Counted from the stretch's first letter, positions 44,465 through 55,549 are shown. The stretch is 64,000 bases of DNA from Nematostella vectensis (GCF_932526225.1 NC_064044.1:14819453-14883452), one strand, 5' to 3'. The notes: generated by a model from the letters alone, not told the origin. Translations and numbers: made by a program.

Positions 44465-44642
44465 TATCTGCTCACCTTAGGAAATGTTTTCTTGATTAAA
44501 TACAGCGCGAAGAATGGTATTATGATACGATGATGTTTTCTCCATAAATTTATCAAGCTCATATTTGTGCCATTCTTTACAAACATGTCTGCCGTGTCTT
44601 GACTGTGAAAGAGCTCCAGTTAACAAAAATGGTTTAAAAAAA

Positions 44643-44690
44643 TGCCGAAACCCGGTATTTTTCAGAGTTATTACAAACTCTCCAGATTGC

Positions 44691-44722
<32 letters not shown>

Positions 44723-44744
44723 ATCCAAACTGAGCTATTTCGAC
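44643..44744 (-). tRNA. tRNA-Phe(GAA) copy 30, interrupted
   Basis: Duplicate of 38682. Confidence 0.45.
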
Positions 44745-44951
44745 ACGTTCATGTCCAGACTTAGTCTGCTCGGGCTTAAATATGATGAATTTTGAATGAA
44801 AAAATAAAAAGTGCCAAAATGGCAACCAAAGAAAGACTGCTCTTCCTCGCCATTGTTTCTTGCGCAATATTCAAAACTTTGTTTTTGCGCAATAGTCGAA
44901 ACTTTATCTAATTAAATCGGTAAGAACTTCTAGATTAAAATAAAAGAGATT

Positions 44952-45023
44952 TTCCCGTACCGGGAGTCGAACCCTGGCAGTCTGGGTGAAAACCAGAAAT
45001 CCTAACCGCTAGACCATATGGGA
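44952..45023 (-). tRNA. tRNA-Glu(TTC) copy 31
   Basis: Same 3' part as 38991 but anticodon TTC, matching the type of 36823; right junction of the 5961-bp duplication. Confidence 0.75.
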
Positions 45024-45201
45024 TATCTGCTCAACTTAGGAAATGTTTTCTTGCTTATTAACAGCGCGAAGAATAGTATCATGATACGGTGATGTTTTCT
45101 CCATAAATTTATTAAGCTCATATTTGTGCCATACTTTACAAACATGTCTGCCGTGTCTTGACTGTGAAAGAGCTACAGTCAACAAAAATGGTTTAAAGAA
45201 A

Positions 45202-45254
45202 TGTCAAAACCCGGGATTGTTCAGAGTTCCTACAAACTCTCCGGATTGCACCAA

Positions 45255-45297
<43 letters not shown>

Positions 45298-45303
45298 TTC
45301 GGC
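45202..45303 (-). tRNA. tRNA-Phe(GAA) copy 31, interrupted
   Basis: 3' acceptor TTTTGAC gives mismatches; B box GGTGCAATCC. Related to 37072 but with the normal anticodon. Confidence 0.45.
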
Positions 45304-45485
45304 ACGTTCATGTCCAGACTTAGTCTGCTCGGGCTTAAATATGATGAATTTTGAATGAAAAAATAAAAAGTGCGCAAAATGGCAAACAAAGAAGGACTGC
45401 TCTTCTTCGCCATTGTTTTTGCGCAATAATCAAAATTTTATCTAATTATAAAAGTAAGACCTTCAAGATTTAAAAAAATGCATTT

Positions 45486-45557
45486 TTCCCATACCGGGAG
45501 TCGCATCCGATCCGTCTGAGTGAAAACCAGATATCCTAACCGCTAGACCATATGGGA
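45486..45557 (-). tRNA. tRNA-Glu(TTC) copy 32
   Basis: B box GGATGCGACTCC. Confidence 0.65.
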
Positions 45558-45739
45558 TATATATCTGCTCACCTTAGGAAATGTTTTCTTGATTAAATAC
45601 ATTGCGAAGAATAGTATTATGATACGATGATGTTTTCTCCATAAATTTATCAAGCTCATATTTGTGCCATTCTTTACAAACATGTCTGCCGCGTCTTGAC
45701 TGTGAAAGAGCTCCAGTTAACAAAAATGGTTTAAAAAAA

Positions 45740-45785
45740 TGCCGAAACCCGGGATTTTTCAGAGTTCCTACAAACTCTCCGGATT

Positions 45786-45835
<50 letters not shown>

Positions 45836-45841
45836 TTCGGC
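45740..45841 (-). tRNA. tRNA-Phe(GAA) copy 32, interrupted
   Basis: Consensus body. Confidence 0.6.
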
Positions 45842-46022
45842 ACGTTCATGTCCACACTTAGTCTGCTCGGGCTTAAATATGAAGAATTTTGTATGAAAAA
45901 ATAAAAAGTGCCAAAATGGCAACCAAAGAAGGACTGCTCTTCCTCGCCATTGTTTTTGCGCAATAATCAAAACTTTATCTAATTATAAAAGTAAGAACTT
46001 CTAGATTTAAAAAAATGCATTT

Positions 46023-46094
46023 TTCCCATACCGGGAGTCGCATCCGGTCCGTCTGAGTGAAAACCAGATATCCTAACCGCTAGACCATATGGGA
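46023..46094 (-). tRNA. tRNA-Glu(TTC) copy 33
   Basis: Same as 43854 (offset 2169). Confidence 0.7.
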
Positions 46095-46276
46095 TATATA
46101 TCTGCTCACCTTAGGAAATGTTTTCTTGATTAAATACCTTGCGAAGAATAGTATTATGATACGATGATGTTTTCTCCATAAATTTATCAAGCTCATATTT
46201 GTGCCATTCTTTACAAACATGTCTGCCGCGTCTTGACTGTGAAAGAGCTCCAGTCAACAAAAATGGTTTAAAGAAA

Positions 46277-46330
46277 TGCCGAAACCCGGGATTGTTCAGA
46301 GTTCCTACAAACTCTGCGGAATTGCACCAA

Positions 46331-46373
<43 letters not shown>

Positions 46374-46379
46374 TTCGGC
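46277..46379 (-). tRNA. tRNA-Phe(GAA) copy 33, interrupted, one extra base
   Basis: Same as 44108 (offset 2169). Confidence 0.45.
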
Positions 46380-46561
46380 ACGTTCATGTCCAGCCTTAGT
46401 CTGCTCGGGCTTAAATATGATGAATTTTGAATGAAAAAATAAAAAGTGCGCAAAATGGCAACCAAAGAAGGACTGCTCTTCTTTGCCATTGTTTTTGCGC
46501 AATAATCAAAACTTTATCTAATTATAAAAGTATGACCTTCTAGATTTAAAAAAATGCATTT

Positions 46562-46633
46562 TTCCCATACCGGGAGTACAACCCGTGCCGTCTGGGTGAA
46601 AACCAGAAATCCTAACCGCTAGTCCATATGGGA
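46562..46633 (-). tRNA. tRNA-Glu(TTC) copy 34
   Basis: Same as 44393 (offset 2169). Confidence 0.65.
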
Positions 46634-46934
46634 TATCTGCTCACCTTAGGAAATGTTTTCTTGATTAAATACAGCGCGAAGAATGGTATTATGATACGAT
46701 GATGTTTTCTCCATAAATTTATCAAGCTCATATTTGTACCATTCTTTACAAACATGTCTGCCGTGTCTTGACTGTGAAAGAGCTCCAGTCAACAATAATG
46801 GTTTAACAAATATAAAAAGTGCGCAAAATGTCAACCTATGAAGGATTGCTTTTAGTCGCCATTGTTTTTGCGCAATTATCAAAACTTTATCTGATTTTAA
46901 AAATAAGACCTTCTAGATTTAAAAAAATGCATTT

Positions 46935-47001
46935 GTCCCATACCGGAAGTTGAAGCTGTCTGGGTGAAAACCACACATCCTAACCGATAGACCATATGGG
47001 A
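46935..47001 (-). pseudogene. tRNA-Glu(TTC) copy 35, T arm deleted
   Basis: 67 bases: five are missing from the T arm and variable region and the discriminator is C. The unit on its left has lost its tRNA-Phe. Relative at 57807. Confidence 0.6.
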
Positions 47002-47178
47002 TATCTGCTCACCTTCGGTAATGTTTTCTTGATTAATAAAAGCGGGAAGAATAGTATCATGATACGATGATGTTTTCTTCATAAATTTATCAAACTCATA
47101 ATTGTGCCATACTTTAAAAACATGTTAGCCGTGTCTTTACTGTGAAAGAGCACGACTCAACAAATATGGTTTAAAAAA

Positions 47179-47280
47179 TGCCGAAACCCGGGATTGTTCA
47201 GAGTTCCTACAAACTATCTGGATTAAACCAGGGACCTTTAGATCTTCAGTCTGACGCTCTCCCGACTGAGCTATTTCGGC
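47179..47280 (-). tRNA. tRNA-Phe(GAA) copy 34, interrupted
   Basis: B box GGTTTAATCC. The next tRNA-Phe follows without a tRNA-Glu in between. Confidence 0.5.
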
Positions 47281-47396
47281 ACGTTCATGTTTTCTCCATA
47301 AATTTATCAAACTCATATTTGTGCCATACTTTACAAACATGTGAGTCGTGTCTTTACTGTGAAAGAGCTCGAGTCAACAAAAATGGTTTAAAAAAA

Positions 47397-47498
47397 TGCC
47401 GAAACCCGGGATTGTTCAGAGTTCCTACAAAGTCTACGGATTGAATCAGGAACATTCAGATCTTCAGTCTGACGCTATCCAAACTGAGCTATTTCGGC
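47397..47498 (-). tRNA. tRNA-Phe(GAA) copy 35, interrupted
   Basis: Same variant as 29957. Confidence 0.55.
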
Positions 47499-47680
47499 AC
47501 GTTCAAGTCCAGCAACAGTCTCATCGGGTTTAAGTATGACGAATTTTAAATGGCAAAATAAAAGGTGCGCCTAATGCCAACCAAAGAAGCACTGCTCTTC
47601 CTCGCCATTGTTTTTGCGCAATAATCAACACTTTATCTAATTATAAAAGTAATACCTTCTAGATTTAAAAAAATGCATTT

Positions 47681-47752
47681 TTCCCATACCGGGAGTCGAA
47701 CCCGGGCAGTCTTGGTGAAAACCAGAAATCCTAACCGCTAGACCATATGGGA
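47681..47752 (-). tRNA. tRNA-Glu(TTC) copy 36
   Basis: Same variant as 30241. Confidence 0.85.
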
Positions 47753-47932
47753 TATCTGCTTACCTTAGGAAATGTTTTCTTGATTAAATACAGCGCGAAG
47801 AATAGTATCATGATACGATTATGTTACCTCTAATAAATTTATCAAACTCATATATGTGCCATACTTCACAAACATGTCTGCATGTGTCTTGACTGTGAAA
47901 GAGCTCCAGGCAACAAAAATGGTTTAAAAAAA

Positions 47933-48034
47933 TACCGAAACCCGTGATTGTTCAGAGTTACTACAAACTCACCGGATTGAACCGGGGACCTTCGGATCTT
48001 TAGTCTGACGCTCTCCCAATTGAGCTATTTCGGC
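47933..48034 (-). tRNA. tRNA-Phe(AAA) copy 36, interrupted
   Basis: Same variant as 30493. Confidence 0.5.
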
Positions 48035-48211
48035 ACGTTCATGTCCAGCCTTAGTCTGCTCGGGCTTAAATATGATGAATTTTGAATGAAAAAAAAATGT
48101 GCGCAAAATGGCAACCAAAAAAGGACTGCTTTTCCTCGCCATTGGTTTTGCGCAATAATCAAAACTTTATCTAATTATAAAAGTAAGACCTAGATTTAAA
48201 AAAATGCCTTT

Positions 48212-48283
48212 TTCCCATATCGGGAGTAGAACCCGGGCAGTCTGAGTAAAAACCAGAAATCCTAACCGCTAGACCATATGGGA
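48212..48283 (-). tRNA. tRNA-Glu body with anticodon TTT (Lys)
   Basis: Same anticodon change as 30772; one variable-region base differs. Confidence 0.75.
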
Positions 48284-48461
48284 TATCTGCTCACTTTATT
48301 AAATGTTTTCTTGACTAAATACAGCGCGAAGAATAGTATTATGATTCGATGATGTTTTCTCCATAAATTTATCAAGCTCATATTTGTGCCATACTTAACA
48401 AACATGTCTGCCGTGTCTTGACTGTGAAAGAGCTACAGTCAACAAAAATGGTTTAAAGAAA

Positions 48462-48563
48462 TGCCGAAAAACGGGGATGTTCAGAGTTCCTACAAACTCT
48501 CCGGATTGAACCAGGGACCTTCAGATCTTCAGTCGGACGCTCTCCCAACTGAGATATTTCGGC
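48462..48563 (-). tRNA. tRNA-Phe(GAA) copy 37, interrupted
   Basis: Same variant as 32212. Confidence 0.5.
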
Positions 48564-48745
48564 ACGTTTATGTCCAGACTTCGTCTGCTCGGGCTTAAAT
48601 ATGATGAATTTTGTATGAAAAACTAAAAAGTGCGCAAAATGTCAAACAAAAAAGGACTGCTCTTCTTCGCCATTGTTTTTGCGCAATAATCAAAACTTTA
48701 TCTAATTATAAAAGTAAGACCTTCAAGATTTAAAAAAATGCGTTT

Positions 48746-48817
48746 TTCCCATACCGGGAGTCGAACCCGGGCCGTCTGGGTGAAAACCAGAAATCCTAAC
48801 CGGTAGACCATATGGGA
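48746..48817 (-). tRNA. tRNA-Glu(TTC) copy 38
   Basis: Same variant as 32496; B box exact. Confidence 0.85.
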
Positions 48818-48998
48818 TATATATCTGCTCACCTTAGGAAATGTTTTCTTGATTAAATACATTGCGAAGAATAGTATTATGATTCGATGATGTTTTCTCC
48901 ATAAATTTATCAAGCTCATATTTGTGCCATACTTAACAAACATGTCTGCCGTGTCTTGACTGTGAAAGAGCTCCAGTCAAAAAAAATGGTTTAAAAAA

Positions 48999-49044
48999 TG
49001 CCGAAACCCGGGATTTTTCAGAGTAACTACAAACTCTCCGGATT

Positions 49045-49094
<50 letters not shown>

Positions 49095-49100
49095 TTCTGC
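48999..49100 (-). tRNA. tRNA-Phe(GAA) copy 38, interrupted
   Basis: Same variant as 31021. Confidence 0.55.
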
Positions 49101-49207
49101 ACGTTCATGTCCAGACATAGTCTGCTCGGGCTTAAATATGATGAATTTTGAATGAGAAAATTTTTTTTTATAAAAGTCAGACCTTCTAGATTTAAAAAAA
49201 TGCATTT

Positions 49208-49279
49208 TTCCCATACCGGGAGTCGAACCCGGGCGGTCTGGGTGAAAACCAGAAATCCTAACCGCTAGACCATATGGGA
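49208..49279 (-). tRNA. tRNA-Glu(TTC) copy 39, best-conserved
   Basis: All stems fully paired, A-box TGGTCTAGCGG and B-box GGTTCGACTCC exact, discriminator A, T-run just 3' of the gene. The best candidate for a working tRNA-Glu in the window. Confidence 0.9.
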
Positions 49280-49405
49280 TATCTGCTCACCTTAGGAAAT
49301 GTTTTCTGGATTAAATACAGGGCGAAGAATAGTATCATAAACATATATCATATAACATGTATCATGAATATATACGAATTTCTAGATTTTAAAAAAAATG
49401 CATTT

Positions 49406-49477
49406 TTCTTATACCAGGAGTAGAACCCTGGCAGTCTGGGTGAAAACCAGAAATCCTAACCGCTAGACCATATGGGA
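49406..49477 (-). tRNA. tRNA-Glu(TTC) copy 40, weakened acceptor
   Basis: Same acceptor variant as 31427. Confidence 0.6.
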
Positions 49478-49655
49478 TATCTGTTCACCTTAGGTAATGT
49501 TTTCCTTCTTATTAACAGCGCGAATAATAGTATCATGATACGATCATGTTTTCTCCATAAATTTATCAAGCTCATATTTGTGCCATACTTTACAAACATG
49601 TCTGCCGTGTCTTGATTGTGAAAGAGCTCAAGTTAACAAAAATGGTTTAAAAAAA

Positions 49656-49757
49656 TGCCGAAACCCGGGATTTTTCAGAGTTGCTACAATTTCTCCGGAT
49701 TGAACCAGGGACCTTCAGATCTTCTGTCTGACGCTCTCCCAACTGAGCTATTTCGGC
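49656..49757 (-). tRNA. tRNA-Phe(GAA) copy 39, interrupted
   Basis: Insert hairpin partly lost. Confidence 0.5.
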
Positions 49758-49940
49758 ACGTTTATGTCCAGACTTAGTCTGCTCGGGCTTAAATATGATG
49801 AATTTTGAATAAAAAAAAAAAAAGTGGGCAAAATGGCAACCAAAGAAGGACTGCTCTTCTTCGCCATTGTTTTTGCGCAATAATCAAAACTTTATCTAAA
49901 TATAAAAGTAAGAACTTCTAGATTTAAAAAAATGCATTTT

Positions 49941-50012
49941 TTCCCATACCGGGAGTCGAACCCTGGCAGTCTGGGTGAAAAGCAGAAATCCTAACCGCTA
50001 GACCATATGGGA
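49941..50012 (-). tRNA. tRNA-Glu(TTC) copy 41
   Basis: Same variant as 35730. Confidence 0.75.
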
Positions 50013-50190
50013 TATCTGCTCACCTTAGGAAATGTTTTCTTGATTAAATACAGCGCAAAGAATAGTATTATGATACGATGATGTTTTCTCCATAAATTTA
50101 TCAAGCTCATATTTGTACCATTCTTTACAAACATGTCTGCCGTGTCTTGACTGTGAAAGAGCTCCAGTCAACAAAAATGGTTTAAAAAAT

Positions 50191-50236
50191 TGCCGAAACC
50201 CGGGAATGTTCAGAGTTCCTACAAACTCTCCGGATT

Positions 50237-50286
<50 letters not shown>

Positions 50287-50292
50287 TTCGGC
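50191..50292 (-). tRNA. tRNA-Phe(GAA) copy 40, interrupted
   Basis: Same as 35980. Confidence 0.6.
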
Positions 50293-50471
50293 AAGTTCAC
50301 GTCCAGACTTCGTCTGCTCGGGCTTAAATATGATGAATTTTGTATGACAAAAAAAGTGCGCAAAATGTCAAACAAAGAAGGACTGCTCTTCTTCGCCATT
50401 GTTTTTGCGCAATAATCAAAACTTTTTCTAATTATAAAAGTAAGACCTTCTAGATTAAAAAAAATGCATTT

Positions 50472-50543
50472 TTCCCATACCTTGAGTAGAACCCGGGCCG
50501 TCTGGGTGAAAACCAGAAATCCTAACCGCTAGACCATATGGGA
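50472..50543 (-). tRNA. tRNA-Glu(TTC) copy 42
   Basis: Same variant as 36264. Confidence 0.65.
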
Positions 50544-50721
50544 TATCTGCTCAACTTAGGAAATGTTTTCTTGCTTATTAACAGCGCGAAGAATAGTATC
50601 ATGATACGATGATGTTTTCTCCATAAATTTATTAAGCTCATATATGTGCCATACTTTACAAACATGTCTGCCGTGTCTTGACTGTGAAAGAGCTCCAGTT
50701 AACAAAAATGGTTTAAAGAAA

Positions 50722-50767
50722 TGCCGAAACCCGGGATTTTTCAGAGTTCCTACAAACTCTCCGGATT

Positions 50768-50817
<50 letters not shown>

Positions 50818-50823
50818 TTCGGC
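50722..50823 (-). tRNA. tRNA-Phe(GAA) copy 41, interrupted
   Basis: Same as 36514. Confidence 0.6.
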
Positions 50824-51030
50824 ACGTTCATGTCCACACTTAGTCTGCTCGGGCTTAAATATGATGAATTTTGAATGAAAAAATAAAAAGTGCCAAAATG
50901 GCAACCAAAAAAAGACTGCTCTTCCTCGCCATTGTTTTTTGCGCAATATTCAAAACTTTGTTTTTGCGCAATAGTCGAAACTTTATCTAATTAAATCGGT
51001 AAGAACTTCTAGATTAAAATAAAAGAGATT

Positions 51031-51102
51031 TTCCCGTACCGGGAGTCGAACCCTGGCAGTCTGGGTGAAAACCAGAAATCCTAACCGCTAGACCATATGG
51101 GA
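51031..51102 (-). tRNA. tRNA-Glu(TTC) copy 43
   Basis: Same variant as 36823. Confidence 0.75.
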
Positions 51103-51279
51103 TATCTGCTTAACTTAGAAAATGTTTTCTTGCTTATTAACAGAGCAAAGAATAGTATCATGATACGGTGATGTTTTCTCCATAAATTTATTAAGCTCAT
51201 ATTTGTGCCATACTTTACAAACATGTCTGCCGTGTCTTGACTGTGAAAATCTACAGTCAACAAAAATGGTTTAAAGAAA

Positions 51280-51381
51280 TGTCGAAACCCGGGATTGTTC
51301 AGAGTTCCTACAAACTCTCCGGATTGCACCAAGGACCTTCAGATCGTCAGTCTGACGCTCTCCCAACTGAGCTATTTCGTC
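51280..51381 (-). tRNA. tRNA-Phe body with anticodon GAC (Val), interrupted
   Basis: Same variant as 37072. Confidence 0.45.
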
Positions 51382-51564
51382 ACGTTCATGTCCAGACTTA
51401 GTCTGCTCGGGCTTAAATATGATGAATTTTGAATAAAAAAATAAAAAGTGGGCAAAATGGCAACCAAAGAGGGACTGCTCTTCTTCGCCATTGTTTTTGC
51501 GCAATAATCAAAACTTTATCTAAATATAAAAGTAAGAACTTCTAGATTTAAAAAAATGCATTTT

Positions 51565-51636
51565 TTCCCATACCGGGAGTCGAACCCTGGCAGTCTGGGT
51601 GAAAAGCAGAAATCCTAACCGCTAGACCATATGGGA
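51565..51636 (-). tRNA. tRNA-Glu(TTC) copy 44
   Basis: Same variant as 35730; first tRNA of the 3202-bp block. Confidence 0.75.
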
Positions 51637-51814
51637 TATCTGCTCACCTTAGGAAATGTTTTCTTGATTAAATACAGCGCGAAGAATAGTATTATGATAC
51701 GATGATGTTTTCTCCATAAATTTATCAAGCTCATATTTGTACCATTCTTTACAAACATGTCTGCCGTGTCTTGACTGTGAAAGAGCTCCAGTCAACAAAA
51801 ATGGTTTAAAAAAT

Positions 51815-51873
51815 TGCCGAAACCCGGGAATGTTCAGAGTTCCTACAAACTCTTCGGATTGAACCAGGGACTA

Positions 51874-51910
<37 letters not shown>

Positions 51911-51916
51911 TTCGGC
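51815..51916 (-). tRNA. tRNA-Phe(GAA) copy 43, interrupted
   Basis: Small changes in the variable loop and insert. Confidence 0.55.
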
Positions 51917-52097
51917 AAGTTCACGTCCAGACTTCGTCTGCTCGGGCTTAAATATGATGAATTTTGTATGAAAAAATAAAAAGTGCGCAAAATGTCAAAC
52001 AAAGAAGGACTGCTCTTCTTCGCCATTGTTTTTGCGCAATAATCAAAACTTTTTCTAATTATAAAAGTAAGACCTTCTAGATTTAAAAAAGGAATTT

Positions 52098-52169
52098 TTT
52101 CCATACCGGGAGTCGAACCCTGGCCTTCTGGGTGAAAACCAGAAATCCTAACCGCTATACCATATGGGA
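52098..52169 (-). tRNA. tRNA-Glu(TTC) copy 45
   Basis: One acceptor mismatch; D arm GGTATAGCGG; B box exact. Confidence 0.65.
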
Positions 52170-52347
52170 TATCTGCTCACCTTAGGAAATGTTTTCTTGA
52201 TTAAATACAGCGCGAAGAATAGTATCATGATACGATGATGTTTTCTCCATAAATTTATCAAGCTCATATTTGTGCCATTCTTTACAAACATGTCTACCGT
52301 GTCTTGACTGTGAAAGAGCTCCAGTCAACAAAAATGGTTTAAAGAAT

Positions 52348-52409
52348 TGCCAAAAACCGGGACTTTTCAGAGTTCCCACAAACTCTCTGGATTGAACCAG
52401 GGACCTTCT

Positions 52410-52443
<34 letters not shown>

Positions 52444-52449
52444 TTCGGC
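52348..52449 (-). tRNA. tRNA-Phe(GAA) copy 44, interrupted
   Basis: 3' acceptor has one mismatch; insert slightly changed. Confidence 0.5.
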
Positions 52450-52630
52450 ACGTTCATGTCCAGACTTAGTCTGCTCGGGCTTAAATATGATGAATTTTGA
52501 ATGAAAAAATAAAAAGGGCCAAAATGGCAACCAAAGAAGGACTGCTCTTCTTCGCCATTGTTTTTGCGCAATAGTCGAAACTTTTTCTAATTAAATAGGT
52601 AAGAACTTCTAGATTAAAATAAAAGAGATT

Positions 52631-52701
52631 TTCCTTACCGGGAGTCGAACTCTGGCAGTCTGGGTGAAAACCAGAAATCCTAACCGCTAGACCATATGGG
52701 A
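52631..52701 (-). pseudogene. tRNA-Glu(TTC) copy 46, acceptor shortened
   Basis: 71 bases: one base missing from the 3' acceptor strand. B box GAGTTCGACTCC context with one T-stem change. Confidence 0.55.
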
Positions 52702-52879
52702 TATCTGCTTAACTTAGGAAATCGTTTCTTGCTTATTAACAGCGCGAAAAATAGTATCATGATACGATGAGGTTTTCTCCATAAATTTATCAAGCTCATA
52801 TTTGTGCCATACTTTAAAAACATGTCTGCCGTGTCTTGACTGTCAAAGAGCTCCAGTCAACAAAAATGGTTTAAAAATA

Positions 52880-52925
52880 TGCCGAAACCCGGGATTTTTC
52901 AGAGTTCCTACAAACTCTCCGGATT

Positions 52926-52964
<39 letters not shown>

Positions 52965-52981
52965 TACTGCGCTTTTTCGGC
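52880..52981 (-). tRNA. tRNA-Phe(GAA) copy 45, interrupted
   Basis: D arm changed (GCGCAGTAGG). Confidence 0.5.
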
Positions 52982-53163
52982 ACGTTCATGTCCAGACTTA
53001 GTCTGCTCGGGCTTAAATATGATAAATTTTGTACAAAAAAATAAAAAGTGCGCAAAATGTCAAACAAAGAAGGACTGCTCTTCCTCGCCATTGTTTTTGC
53101 GCAATAATCAAAACTTTATCTAATTATAAAAGTAAGTACTTCTAGATTTAAAAAAATGCATTT

Positions 53164-53235
53164 TTCCCATACCGGGAGTCGACCCCTGGCAGTCTGGGTG
53201 AAAACCAGAAATCCTAACCGCTAGACCATATGGGA
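53164..53235 (-). tRNA. tRNA-Glu(TTC) copy 47
   Basis: B box GGGTCGACTCC. Confidence 0.75.
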
Positions 53236-53413
53236 TATCTGCTCACCTTAGGAAATGTTTTCTTGATTAAATACAGCGCGAAGAATACTATTATGATACG
53301 ATGATGTTTTCTCCATAAATTTATCAAGCTCATATTTGTACCATTCTTTACAAACATGTCTGCCGTGTCTTGACTGTGAAAGAGCCACAGTCAACAAAAA
53401 TGGTTTAAAGAAA

Positions 53414-53515
53414 TGCCGAAACCCGGAAATAATCAGAGTTCCTACAAACTCTATGGATTGAACCAGGGACCTTCAGATCTTCAGGCTGACGCTCTCCCAA
53501 CTGAGCTATTTTGGC
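53414..53515 (-). tRNA. tRNA-Phe(GAA) copy 46, interrupted
   Basis: Same variant as 34352. Confidence 0.45.
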
Positions 53516-53697
53516 AAGTTCATGTCCAGACTTCGTCTACTCGGGCTTAAATATGATGAATTTTGTATGAAAAACTAAAAAGTGCGCAAAATGTCAAACA
53601 AAGAAGGACTGCTCTTCTTCGCCATTGTTTTTGCGCAATAATCAAAACTTTTTCTAATTATAAAAGTAAGACCTTCTAGATTTAAAAAAATGCATTT

Positions 53698-53769
53698 TTC
53701 CCATACAGGGAGTCGAACCCGGGCCGTCTGGGTGAAAACCAGAAATCCTAAGCGCTAGACCATATGGGA
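53698..53769 (-). tRNA. tRNA-Glu(TTC) copy 48
   Basis: B box exact; one T-stem change; D arm base changed. Confidence 0.75.
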
Positions 53770-53947
53770 TATCTGCTCAACTTAGGAAATGTTTTCTCGC
53801 TTATTAACAGCGCGAAGAATAGTATCATGATACGATGATGTTTTCTCCATAAATTTATTAAGCTCATATATGTGCCACACTTTACAAACATGTCTGCCGT
53901 GTCTTGACTGTGAAAGAGCTCCAGTTAACAAAAATGGTTTAAAAAAA

Positions 53948-54009
53948 TGCCGAAACCCGGGATTTTTCAGAGTTCCTATAAACTCTCCGGATTGAACCAG
54001 GGACCTTCG

Positions 54010-54043
<34 letters not shown>

Positions 54044-54049
54044 TTCGGC
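53948..54049 (-). tRNA. tRNA-Phe(GAA) copy 47, interrupted
   Basis: Near consensus; one change in the anticodon stem region. Confidence 0.55.
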
Positions 54050-54231
54050 ACGTTCTTGTCCAGAATTAGTCTGCTCGGGCTTAAATATAAAGAATTTTGT
54101 ATGAAAAAATAAAAAGTGCCAAAATGGCATCCAAAGAAGGACTGCTCTTCCTCGCAATTGTTTTTGCGCAATAATCAAATCTTTATCTAATTATAAAAGT
54201 AAGAACTTCTAGATTTAAAAAAATGCATTTT

Positions 54232-54303
54232 TTCCCATACCGGGAGTCGAACCCTGGCAGTCTGGGTGAAAAGCAGAAATCCTAACCGCTAGACCATATG
54301 GGA
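54232..54303 (-). tRNA. tRNA-Glu(TTC) copy 49
   Basis: Same variant as 35730. Confidence 0.75.
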
Positions 54304-54481
54304 TATCTGCTCACCTTAGGAAATGTTTTCTTGATTAAATACAGCGCGAAGAATAGTATTATGATACGATGATGTTTTCTCCATAAATTTATCAAGCTCA
54401 TATTTGTACCATTCTTTACAAACATGTCTGCCGTGTCTTGACTGTGAAAGAGCTCCAGTCAACAAAAATGGTTTAAAAAAT

Positions 54482-54527
54482 TGCCGAAACCCGGGAATGT
54501 TCAGAGTTCCTACAAACTCTCCGGATT

Positions 54528-54566
<39 letters not shown>

Positions 54567-54583
54567 TACTGCGCTTTTTCGGC
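54482..54583 (-). tRNA. tRNA-Phe(GAA) copy 48, interrupted, hybrid at junction
   Basis: 5' half as 52880, 3' half as 51815: a recombinant at the boundary of the 3202-bp blocks. Confidence 0.5.
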
Positions 54584-54766
54584 ACGTTCATGTCCAGACT
54601 TAGTCTGCTCGGGCTTAAATATGATGAATTTTGAATAAAAAAATAAAAAGTGGGCAAAATGGCAACCAAAGAGGGACTGCTCTTCTTCGCCATTGTTTTT
54701 GCGCAATAATCAAAACTTTATCTAAATATAAAAGTAAGAACTTCTAGATTTAAAAAAATGCATTTT

Positions 54767-54838
54767 TTCCCATACCGGGAGTCGAACCCTGGCAGTCTGG
54801 GTGAAAAGCAGAAATCCTAACCGCTAGACCATATGGGA
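54767..54838 (-). tRNA. tRNA-Glu(TTC) copy 50
   Basis: Duplicate of 51565. Confidence 0.75.
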
Positions 54839-55016
54839 TATCTGCTCACCTTAGGAAATGTTTTCTTGATTAAATACAGCGCGAAGAATAGTATTATGAT
54901 ACGATGATGTTTTCTCCATAAATTTATCAAGCTCATATTTGTACCATTCTTTACAAACATGTCTGCCGTGTCTTGACTGTGAAAGAGCTCCAGTCAACAA
55001 AAATGGTTTAAAAAAT

Positions 55017-55075
55017 TGCCGAAACCCGGGAATGTTCAGAGTTCCTACAAACTCTTCGGATTGAACCAGGGACTA

Positions 55076-55112
<37 letters not shown>

Positions 55113-55118
55113 TTCGGC
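55017..55118 (-). tRNA. tRNA-Phe(GAA) copy 49, interrupted
   Basis: Duplicate of 51815. Confidence 0.55.
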
Positions 55119-55299
55119 AAGTTCACGTCCAGACTTCGTCTGCTCGGGCTTAAATATTATGAATTTTGTATGAAAAAATAAAAAGTGCGCAAAATGTCAA
55201 ACAAAGAAGGACTGCTCTTCTTCGCCATTGTTTTTGCGCAATAATCAAAACTTTTTCTAATTATAAAAGTAAGACCTTCTAGATTTAAAAAAGGAATTT

Positions 55300-55371
55300 T
55301 TTCCATACCGGGAGTCGAACCCTGGCCTTCTGGGTGAAAACCAGAAATCCTAACCGCTATACCATATGGGA
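55300..55371 (-). tRNA. tRNA-Glu(TTC) copy 51
   Basis: Duplicate of 52098. Confidence 0.65.
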
Positions 55372-55549
55372 TATCTGCTCACCTTAGGAAATGTTTTCTT
55401 GATTAAATACAGCGCGAAGAATAGTATCATGATACGATGATGTTTTCTCCATAAATTTATCAAGCTCATATTTGTGCCATTCTTTACAAACATGTCTACC
55501 GTGTCTTGACTGTGAAAGAGCTCCAGTCAACAAAAATGGTTTAAAGAAT

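Larger units (their letters stand above)
38998..44958 (-). repeat. Higher-order repeat A, copy 2 (5961 bp)
   Basis: Partner of 33037-38997. Part of it recurs again: 42.47-43.2 kb resembles 50.72-51.45 kb (offset 8247) and 43.7-44.6 kb resembles 45.87-46.77 kb (offset 2169). Confidence 0.85.
51390..54591 (-). repeat. Higher-order repeat B, copy 1 (3202 bp)
   Basis: Repeated at 54592-57401 with an offset of 3202 bp. The junction lies in or just after the tRNA-Phe copy at 54482, whose 5' half resembles the copy at 52880 while its 3' half resembles the copy at 51815. Confidence 0.8.

Noticed and set aside
38069-46399. Repeated plus-strand ORFs of 66-76 codons starting MCHSLQTCLPRLDCERAPV
   Set aside because: They are antisense to tRNA-Phe and its flanks and exist only because the unit is repeated.
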